64,000 bases of DNA. Origin: Stropharia rugosoannulata (Eukaryota; Basidiomycota; Agaricomycetes; Agaricales; Strophariaceae). The translations under genes and the position numbers were made by a program. Of this stretch, positions 55,281 to 64,000 are shown one piece after another; the first letter of the stretch is position 1; each line of letters starts with the position of its first letter. The notes under the pieces are model-generated. The model made no database searches. It saw only the letters and a program-made list of their open reading frames with translations, and was not told where the DNA came from. Location: NCBI GenBank assembly GCA_028532985.1, contig JANCIK010000015.1, positions 97,176-161,175 on the forward strand, given 5' to 3'.

Positions 55281-58200
55281 ATGGGCATGTCTGAACGTGT
55301 ACACCACATATCCAAGGTAAAACAAAACAAACGAAGGAAGATGGCCCTTGTGCAACCGCGTGAAAATTCCGGTGAGTGTCAAAAGGTAAACTAGCAGCAC
55401 TTCATCTAAGCTAACATTTGCCCAATGTTCTCCAATCAGGGCCCATAAGGTTGGAATTACCTGTATTCTTATCGTTTCCTTGGGAATCAAGTGCAATAAG
55501 AGGGCCAGAGATAATTGTTTGCGAGGAACTGCAGGTATGTAGATGATGTCCCATATTCTACAATGACTGAAGACAGCCAATTATAAGGCACTTTCAAAAA
55601 TAGAAAACTCTACAATAAGCGCTGATGCATATGGCTGGGGAATAAGAAAGGCTTTTGGAAAGGCGTCACCTATGGACTCGTTTCTAAGTGAAACCAGTCG
55701 GGACAAAGGGTGGAAGACAGCTTGTGCCTATGCAATGGTTTACCGGCTGTTAGATATCAAGGCGCGGCTGGCGGCAGCAGACGTAGCTGTTGAAGGAGGT
55801 GTAGCTGTTGAAGGAGGAATCGAGGCTACACGACCACTTCAGACAGGTGGGCAGCTCAAGTTGGAGGTAGCTTTATGTCCCCATTATCATCGTGTAACCA
55901 ACCTGCCTAACTCCTCCTTGTTATCAGAAATTTCTCGGTGGGAGGTTAGTCAAGTGGCCATCGATCCTTTCCACCGCTCGCAGAGCCTTTTTTGAAGAAG
56001 ATAAGAGGAGTCTCAACCCATCTGGTGAACAAGAGCAAACCCTACTCGAATTCATGGATACACTAGACAGCAACGCTAAGTTTAGTGCTATATGCACGAA
56101 CTTCTGCACTGCCATCTTGCACTTTCGGATCATGCTTGGGGGCTGTCAAACTTCTTGTGGCATTCCAGACCTCCCTGATGAGAAGAAGAAATTGTATGAT
56201 CTTCTTGAAGAGATGCAGGGCAAAAAAATACGGTCTCAAAGACATGCCCCGCAACATGTCCGAACACCCTTGCTCATGGCGACACTATTGTCTCCACTGA
56301 CGCTCTTAATGGCAATCCGGCTGGATAACCAAAGCTTCAAGCGTGATTCACTTTTAATGGTAGGCTGTTCATTTCATCCTGGTGCTAGTATTGTTGAATC
56401 TTATGAATTTTCCAAGAATTTTATGGCGCTAGGATCATGGAGACCCCCAGTTATTCGGCTCCTTGAGAACGAAATTTGGAACCAATTATTCCAGTTGGCC
56501 ACCTCCCCAACAATATCTCGTACTCATATTTTGCATTCCATCCGACATATCATCCAAAGTCCCGAATTTGAAGCAGGGATAAATGTCACCAAAACCCACC
56601 CTGCTTATCTTACCTTCGGACTACCATCAGGAGAAAATGAAGAGCTTGAAAATCCTTTACAGGCACTACCCCCATCCAACAGGACTCTCCTGCGAGATAC
56701 TGCTATTGAACAGCCGCCTCGACCTATCGCAGCCACCACCGCCCCTGATTTCGAAATGCAGGAGGTTCAAAGTGGTCTCACTAACGCTAGTGTGGAAAGG
56801 TCGCAAACCATTCCTGTCGCTGCTCTCGACAATTCACCCCAGAATATCGATCACATGGATGTTGCTCGGAGTCCTAATCAGCATGAGGGCGATCTAATGG
56901 ATACCGACACCAGGATATCAAATGTACCTGTGCTAGCAGATGGGGGTGCGATTGAGTCGGTGTGTACTGAATCCTCTGACAGCATGGAGGAAGACGATGG
57001 CATGGAATTAGATGATGGAGATGCAAGCAAAAGGTCTGCCGAGATTGGTGAAACCGAAGGCGATGAAGATGAAGATATGGAAAAAGGTTCTCACCATGTG
57101 AGTGACAGCGAAGATGATCATGCTCATGAGGCGGCCTTACCAGAGACGGCATATAAATCCGGAACAGGTAAGTTTTTAATTCAGATATTAGATTGGCACC
57201 TGAGTTGATCATACCAAAAAGGCCGCAGCCAGCATGCTCGTAATAAGACTCTATCAATGGGACGTTCTCTACAGGGCGTTCAAGAGCCCAGAAAAGGTGA
57301 ATACTACTTAATTTGGACACAACCCAGATGTTAATAGGACTGAACGCTTACACTGTACCTTTTCTAGAAAAGGGGAGGACACCCAGCAAGAGCGCAATTT
57401 TGAAGAAACCCATCTCTGTAATGAATCAGGCAAGCTCATCTGCTGCCGGACTAAACTCTTCTAAGAACAATAAAACTCGTGCGGCTAAGAAGGTGCAACC
57501 TGGGTTAGAAGGCTTAGACGCTACATATGAAAAAATTGCGGAAGACATCTGGATCAAAGTTCCGCAGAATATACACTGCAATCTTGATGTTGATGAGCGA
57601 CCTAAGATCAAGTCCATGACCGAAGTATATGCATATGGTCCCCTGCTAGACAGCAGGATCCAATTCCGGCCAGAGGTGCATGTAAGTAAAACTACTTTTA
57701 CCATAGATACAACATATATTCAGCTAACTTTAACAGGACATTGAGGTCCTCAACAACATTGAGGCATTGGCGCAGGCGGTGGAGAGCTGTTACATCGACG
57801 AAATGCCACTTCATTGCCACCCTACCAAGCAGGCTCAATCAATATTTCATGTCATATCACAAAAGGAGTTCGATGGACTATCAGATAAAGCAGTTCAAGA
57901 GATTTTCCGCACCGCACATTGTCATTTATGATCTACCTTTCAAGGAGCTGCAGTTTGGTGAGGCACTGCGAACTTTAGGTGGCGGTTTGGAGAGAAAGAT
58001 CCAACTCCAAGGTCTGCATTTCTTCTTCCGACTTTCCATGATCTGACCAAAAAATAGACCAATCTATGTCATTAGCTGCAGATCGCAATAAAATTGTTCG
58101 TGTAGGCACCCTCCGCGACCTTCTCAACCATGCTACTTCTTCGACAGGAAACGTCTTAAATGCCCTGGATTTCCCTATGCATCATGCGTCAATGACTCCA

Positions 58201-59568
58201 ACTCCCTTTTCATCAGATGCTCATGCACTTTTACAAACAGTTCAGAATCCAAAATTGGATTTGATCGAGCGGTTCCCTGTTGGCGACTTTCGCTGGGGCC
58301 TGGCTGCCACTTCAGGCGCATTCCACGCTTTTCACATTGACAGTAACGGTCTTGGAACATTTGTGACTCCTCTTACTGGTGCCAAATGGTGGATAGTGGC
58401 CCGTCCCATCGAAGGTCTGGACCGGTCTATATTTCAAGATATCAATCTCCTTCTCAACAAATCCTTCGATATCAACGGGAGTGGCAAGGGTCTTTTTTAT
58501 TTAGAAGCCATTCTTCTGTTGCCAGGTGTGAAGTTGTAAGATCTGCTTCTTATCTGCGTTTTTATCTCTCTAATAATTTATAGTATTATGCAACCTAATA
58601 CAATTCATGCAGTGTACACTCTCTCAAGCTCGGTGGTCCATGGAGGCCACTTTTACTCGACGTCGACAATGAGAGACAGCCTTGCTGCCAGTTTGCACAC
58701 TTGTGTTCTTAATCGGTTAATGACAAATACCGACCATCCGCCTGCATATGCTTCAATTCGCCGCATGATAGACCTGTACTACCATGCACTAATCAAAGGC
58801 AACATAGACGATAATGGTGAGTTACCATTTATCTTGAAGCAGAATCACTTGTTAAACGCAGAATAAGACCCTGCAAAGGCTCATATCCCCGATGTGGGCA
58901 CCCCTGATGGATTGATAGATCTACTGTCAACCTGCTCTCTTGGAAAATTACTCAATGTCATTGACTGCAGAACATATGGCGAGGCAAACTTGAAAATGAC
59001 TTACTATCAATATCAAGATTGGCTTAAACATGATGCAACATCTCTTCCGCCTGAGGAACGCCTGGCTAATCAATATGCACGCGGGCAGTGTGCAGACCTG
59101 CTGCTATGGGCTGACACCAACTATGAAATTGTTACAACCTCTGAAAACGGTGAAGAAAATGTCATATCTGTCAGCAATTTCGAAAGGAACTGCTTTGAGC
59201 GCCAAGTTCAGCTGCTCCAGTGTTACAAATACTTTGCTGACAAGGATCACTTCAAGCACGACGCCAATTTCACCAGTGAGAACCTTGGGATACAATTGGC
59301 CACCCTTTGCAAAAAGTATTCCCTGACAAAGTGGATGATGGATCGGAAGGTAGCTTTGTCTGGGATCCCTTCAGTTGACCGACAGATTTTCCCGCCCTTG
59401 CACAGAATGAAAGTGAAGCAAACTGGGGACCGAATTGTATCAGTTGAGCAATTGTCTTTCAAGGCCCTGCTTAAGGCTGGAATGACCGACCGTGATGGAA
59501 TGTATGAAAAGTTTCTAGCTGATTCAGATACAACCATAGGTGCGCAAAAGTTTGTTTATGGCATTTAA
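55281..59568 (+). pseudogene. JmjC-domain protein (Fe(II)/2-oxoglutarate oxygenase type), two apparent frameshifts
   Basis: JmjC enzymes hydroxylate or demethylate protein, often histones. Exons from 55281 carry MGMSERVHHISK, then LELPVFLSFPWESSAI, DAYGWGIRKAF, RRAFFEEDKRSLNP, an acidic low-complexity stretch (about 56990-57130), VMNQASSSAAGLNSSKNN, LDATYEKIAEDIWIKVP, and the catalytic core: GDFRWGLAATSGAFHAFHID (His and Asp ligands, HID at 58333-58341), TGAKWWIVARP (Lys for 2-oxoglutarate), and after an intron QPNTIHAVYTLSS (third ligand His at 58606-58608) and HGGHFYSTSTMRDSL. The C-terminal part runs to a stop at 59566-59568. Two breaks: near 55952 (one extra base between SRWEVS and KWPSILSTA) and near 57920 (one base missing between IFRTAH and IVIYDLPF). 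Introns are otherwise regular. All three metal ligands survive, so damage may be recent or an assembly error. Confidence 0.75.
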
Positions 59569-60170
59569 TGCAGTGTTTGACCTGGAACTACAGAGGGCCC
59601 AAGCAGTAAGAAAAGGAAAGTGTGAGTGAAGAGTGTATACTTTTGCTTCTGTGGGGATTAGGCATTTGGAACCTATTGTATACATTTCTTCATGTATTAC
59701 TCGTCGTCAAATGTCAGAAAAATCCAAAATAGGATATCAGCAGGTGACGCTTCTGATGAAATCATAAGTACTTATCACTTTGCCCGTAGAGACATGTAAC
59801 CGTACTTGTCAGGTATGATAATCTAATTATAACAACCAGTTAGCTCATGATATGGATTATCTGCAACATATAAGTTCAATATAAGTACATGTAAACATAT
59901 CAGTGGAGAAGTCATCAGCGTCCAATCAGCACTTATCAGTACTGATGGATTCACGCAGGCTAGTGTATAAGCAGTACATAAGCCTTATATAAGTTTGGAT
60001 AACTTATGTGATCATATCATGTCAGCATGATCGATCCACTACAAGTATTTATCCGTACCCTCATTAAATACTATATGCAACTATAAGACAAGTATAAGAC
60101 AGGTGTAAGGTACATACTATCTTTCCCAATTGCACTACATGTTTAAACCATAGAATAGAATCGTAGACTA
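59569..60170. repeat. Spacer dense in AAGTA/CTTAT palindromic words
   Basis: No gene. Between about 59755 and 60115 the words ATAAGTACTTAT, ACTTATCAGTACT, AAGTACATG, CATAAGCCTTATATAAG, ATAACTTATG, CAAGTATTTAT and ATAAGACAAGTATAAGAC occur in both orientations at short intervals. Such clustering is typical of subterminal repeats of DNA transposons, and the interval adjoins the 3' end of the Plavaka remnant. The terminal inverted repeat itself was not identified. Confidence 0.4.
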
Positions 60171-62650
60171 TTACATGCGGTTGTTTAAACGTAGAAACAT
60201 GTCACCATCCATTGTATCTACTATGTAGTACATGTTTGGGGCCGTTTTGTCAAAAACTGGGCACAGAAGTGCCCCCCGTATAATGCAGTCCATTAAAATA
60301 AATGAGGATGTACTTTCCTCTTCGAGAATACGGCAGGAACTCCAAGTTGTCACTGGCTTCCACAAACTGCGCTTAAACCAGTGCACAAGAGCGACATCTA
60401 ATGTCTTTCCACAAATTGGAAGGTAGCATTTGAGTAATGCTACCAGGCGAGCAGCTCCATCTTCACGGCCTGGCGAATTGACAAGAAGTTAGAACACAGT
60501 CTTGCCTTTCTCTGCCGTGAAAGTACGGGTTACAGCGTAAAATGTTGCAAGCATCGCTCCAGTCTTCAACGGACCGAAAATTCACGTAAACACAATTAAA
60601 CAGCTGAACCTGTGCACCGAACTTTAATTGCATCCTTTGAACTGAAGAATAATATAATAGGAATTTACTTGAATTGAGTCCTCATAAAATGGTGATGCGT
60701 CCAGATAGGTGCGTGATATAAATGCACGCAGTCTTTCGTCAAACAGGGTAAAGTCTCAATTAATGTTTCCTAGAGTTTCTTGAAACTGCCGTGAGTCCTG
60801 GGCCCTGCCGTTTGGAGCACCAAAGCACCAATCATCACTAGCCGCTAATTCAAGATTATTGTCAGGCAGATCAACGTCCTCCTGGCTGTTCTGGCGCTCT
60901 TTCCTATAGGTATCAATTGCCATCCGAATGGCAGCAATTGCTTCTTGGTTACCATCTATGCGAGTCATCTGACATTTATTTTTTGTGTTCCGTATTTGAG
61001 TTCCAACTAAAGATCATAGGTAGTAATACTCAGCTGTTTCTCTGCGTCTTTGCGGTTAGTTTGCTTGTAAGCTTGAGCAGATTCTTGTTGCAACCCCTCT
61101 CCCGGACGAGTAGAGAAGTTATCAGTGGTACCTTTTTGCTGGATATCAGATACTATGTGCAAAATGTAGTGCTGCTTGAAGAAAGTGAACTGTTTCCCGT
61201 ACACCTTTGTAACTTGCTATATAAAGTCAGAAATTAGTACCTTCTGTACTGGTACGCGTAAATAATACATACTGCGCTGTATTTCTCATAGTCACAGATA
61301 ATCTTTTGGAGGTAATTAAGCCTGCGTTCTGTCATGCAGCGCAGGCCAATTACAATTTGATAGCATTGATATGCGCGAATGCAGTGAATAAGCGGCGAGC
61401 CCTTCGGAAGTAAAGGTACCGTGCAAGGTAAAATGCATATCGTGCATGCCGTAGTCCTGAAGCATTTTCTCTCTGCAATCATTTGAACTGGCTTGACGAG
61501 CATGCCCAATACTGAGGACATAAGTGACGAAGTACGTGGTTGGAAAGTTTTGGTTAGGCAATGAAGATCAGACTTATGCACGAGACACTTGGGACAGGGA
61601 AAGTTTGTGCTTGCCGCACGACATGCGCAGAAATAAGATGCCTCTTCACCATCCTGTGACTCGATAAGTACTCCAGGATAGAGGATCTGTATTTGGTCAT
61701 CACAACAGAGGTATGCTTCTTCCTGTTGAGATCGCTGTTTTACTGATGAGAAAACTTGGACAAGAACCTTTTGGTAGACATCTTGCTTGAAATGACCAAA
61801 CTCCACAGTTACGATCACTCGGATGAGCGGGATCATCAACCTGTTGCACAACTTAGCTTCTCTGCAATTGTTGAGTGTACTAGTGATAGTAAACTAATCA
61901 TACCATTGGCATATACCCCAGTAAGATACCACCACCGTTTCCGGATGCATTCCGTATAGCCCTTGGAAGCCACGCTGCCCGGAGAATCATTGGATGTAGT
62001 AATGTAGTCCCAGGGGTCGCGATACTGAAATTTGTATGTGTAGTCTTCTCCACGGTAGTTTGAGATGACTTTTCCTTCTTTGAACTGCAATATAAGCGTG
62101 AATTAATGAGGAAACAGAAAGTCAAAGAGTCAATGTCTCACTGGAACGCCGTACTTGCGGGCAATGGCTAGATACTTTTGCATTTCTTTGTAGTTCTTGA
62201 TTATTAGATTGCTTTGACCTGTACACCAGTTATATACGAAGCCTGATAACTGTTTATTGACAAGATCCTCTGAGAGAAGACCCTGCACAGCTGTCTCCGT
62301 GTATTCAAAGTCTGCAAGTGTAAGAAAAGGTGCCCACGGTCGCTCAATGGCTTCTTTGGCATTGTCCTGTGCTTTGTAATGGCCAAAGAAACCCCCGGTC
62401 AAAGTGTGTCCGTAAACCAACAAAATGTGATCATGGGACAGGGAAGCCGGAAGGGGGGAGGGGGAGCTGGACCGGTGGAGCAACGGATGCAGCTGCACAT
62501 TGCCAGAGCTTGAATCCATGCACCATGTCGAAGCGGTATACTGAGGAGCGTCGTCCGTTAGTGGAGGAAGCAGGGGAGCGGGGAGCACAGGGAGTGGAGG
62601 GAGCGGAGCAAGGTGCAGTGTCCGGGACCCAATTCTGGCGCATGGATGCG
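60171..62650 (-). mobile_element. Plavaka-type DNA transposase remnant (CACTA-like, agaricomycete)
   Basis: Minus-strand pieces follow the Plavaka order. Near 62340 ERPWAPFLTLADFEYTETA begins the conserved N-terminal block; then NYKEMQKYLAIARKYGVPVR, YKFQYRDPWDYI and RKRWWYLTGVYANGM. Near 61600 come PGVLIESQDGEEASY and the Cys cluster in FPCPKCLVHKSDLH, then a long shifted stretch. Near 60950-60700 come DGNQEAIAAIRMAID and, read on, a piece like DERLRAFISRTYLDASPF. The C-terminal block FILMDCIIRGALLCPVF ends at 60171. Frames change several times and the usual N-terminal zinc finger is absent, so the enzyme cannot be active. Target-site duplications not seen. Confidence 0.8.
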
Positions 62651-62858
62651 TGCCAAGCCGATATTACTGGGCTGTGTCTTCCCCTACTATGCTACTATGG
62701 TCAAAGCTCTAAACAACTGCACAACCTCTGCACACAACCCAAGTCAACTTGCTGTGCTCAGTGAAACAATTCAACTTTTATTAAGCAGTCTATTTATAGA
62801 AAAGAAAGGGGAAAGTAGAAGGAGTAGTGCAGCAGCCAAGATCCATTACCAGGTTTAC
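62651..62858. other. Short spacer
   Basis: This separates the Plavaka 5' side from the stop codon of the right-edge gene. Nothing is recognised in it. Confidence 0.4.
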
Positions 62859-63996
62859 TCATAGGTCAGCCTGATGATGCAAAAATTTAATAGCAAGTTC
62901 TATGTCCACCGCAGCTGCTAACCCATCATCATCTTTAACTACACCTAATAATATCGCAGCTTGAAGGAGCATTCTAGGTGTCAACTTCATCGCAGGCTTT
63001 AGATTGAGTTTTGACTTAACATGCTTCAGCAGCACACCAGCTGGACTCAGGGCTTCAGGCATGGGGCCTGAGGATTGGGAAGTTGGAAAGCGAACCAAGA
63101 CTTGGTCCATGATGTGGGAGTGAAGACAGAGGCTGAAGAGAAGAGACTGTGACAAAGTTGGGCTGGCTAGAGCGGCTGTGGCCTGAGGTATCCCAATATG
63201 GCTTGCAAGCAACAGGTCGGCCTTCGAAGCAAGGGAAAGGTTAGAAGTGCCGAAAAGTATAGTGTAATTAATCTCGACTCACAATGGCTGCCGGAAGCCC
63301 AAAAATAGTCAAAGGCAGCTCTTGCCTCTCCAAAGACTGCTCAATACGAGAGAGGGTGTCTGAGCCAATAAAAGTGGCCATGACATGGAAAAGTTCCTCT
63401 GTAAATGGTGATAGATGGACAGAGGTTATCTTACATAGCAGGGTAGGAGAGGCTGAGATCCTATAATTAGAGTTGAGGATGCGACCGGCTCCGGAGTTCT
63501 TCCATAGCAGGCGAAGCCCAGCCTCCTGATAAAGCACTTCATTCTGTCTGCCAGAACTGCCCACCTCAAAATGCATTATCTTTCCACCAATGAAGCTGTG
63601 TGTATATTTGAGCTTATCGGCTTCATCGACCATTGTGAGTAAAAGCTGCTTTAGTATTTCTTGAAGCTATAAAACCTTGCAGCTGAGCATGATTTAGTCT
63701 GACAGAGAACTGATCCTTACATCAAATACCAAGCTCTCGACAACGTAGAAATAGAAGGAGTCCTCATCTGGCTCAACAGTAGTTCTGGTGCGTGGCCGCC
63801 ATTGGTTGTGCCTACGACCCTCAGACTCTGGCACTAGCTGCTTGATTAAACTAGAGTCCCCAACAACTTTCCACAGCACACAGAAATCCAGGTCATTCAG
63901 CAAGCCAGAGATTGTTTCTGTCACCATAGCCTGATTATTAGTGAGTCTCAAGTCTGCACAATAAGCAGATAGGAAACTTACCCTAATATTTTTCAC
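62859..63996 (-). CDS. 3' part of a multi-exon gene, unknown family, running off the right edge
   Basis: The minus strand holds at least three exons ending at a stop at 62859: KNIRVSFLSAYCADLRLT / MVTETISGLLNDLDFCVLWK (63990-63720), VDEADKLKYTHSFIGGKIMH with EELFHVMATFIGSDTLSRIE (63633-63280), and ASHIGIPQATAALASPTLSQ to LNLKPAMKLTPRMLLQAAIL (63215-62859). Introns between them have usable GT-AG borders. No domain is recognised. The gene's 5' end lies beyond the window. It is the immediate neighbour of the Plavaka remnant and on the same strand. Confidence 0.5.
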
Positions 63997-64000
63997 CTTT

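Noticed and set aside
22272..64000. Kyakuja/Dileera/Zisupton (KDZ) element with TET/JBP cargo
   Set aside because: Agaricomycete accessory regions often hold these, but I could not find KDZ transposase Cys motifs or a TET/JBP core; the oxygenase here reads as JmjC and the transposase as Plavaka.

Overview
The window reads as nuclear DNA of a mushroom-forming basidiomycete (Agaricomycetes). Genes are cut by many short introns (about 48-70 nt, GT-AG with a few GC-AG). The transposons include a Plavaka-type transposase and a chromodomain Ty3/gypsy element, and several proteins have the architecture of agaricomycete orthologues. No database search was possible; family names come from recognised motifs and reading frames translated by eye.

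Left part (1 to about 21.8 kb) is relatively GC-rich and carries ordinary host genes, most of them decayed. An intact secreted fungalysin (M36) metalloprotease comes first (14 exons, all splice phases agree, 591 aa). It is followed by a BCAS3/WD40 autophagy-type gene with three in-frame stops and a frameshift, a long Ser-rich gene on the minus strand with stops and frameshifts, a fragment of branched-chain aminotransferase that ends before the PLP-lysine exon, an orphan array of WD40 repeats, a broken deoxyribose-phosphate aldolase, and a mitochondrial Hsp78/ClpB gene that has lost its second ATPase domain. Most nonsense codons can be explained by single C:G to T:A changes (CGA to TGA, CAG to TAG, TGG to TAG), and most other lesions are 1-2 nt indels.

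Right part (about 21.8 to 64 kb) is more AT-rich and accessory in character: long stretches without genes, a tandem array of four diverged GC-rich units (29.8-30.95 kb), and multi-exon genes of unknown family, some fully intact. The most coherent unit is a head-to-head pair at 33.4-41.75 kb: a 980-aa protein of unknown family (minus) and a large SNF2-family helicase (plus) diverging from a 530-bp intergenic region. Other accessory genes are an intact 632-aa unknown protein (22.3-24.7 kb), a decayed gene (43.0-44.7 kb), a gene with two copies of a putative C2HC2 zinc-binding module read in frame into a retroelement Gag zinc knuckle (47.0-49.0 kb), a JmjC-domain gene with two apparent frameshifts (55.3-59.6 kb), and a gene running off the right edge. 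Between them lie a Ty3/gypsy remnant lacking its reverse-transcriptase YxDD segment and a decayed Plavaka transposase.

Overall the window looks like a boundary between a block of degenerating host genes and a transposon-rich accessory region containing chromatin-type genes (SNF2, JmjC, chromodomain). Whether the many frameshifts are biological or assembly errors cannot be settled from the sequence alone; the intact 14-exon and 10-exon genes in the same window argue against uniformly poor sequence.
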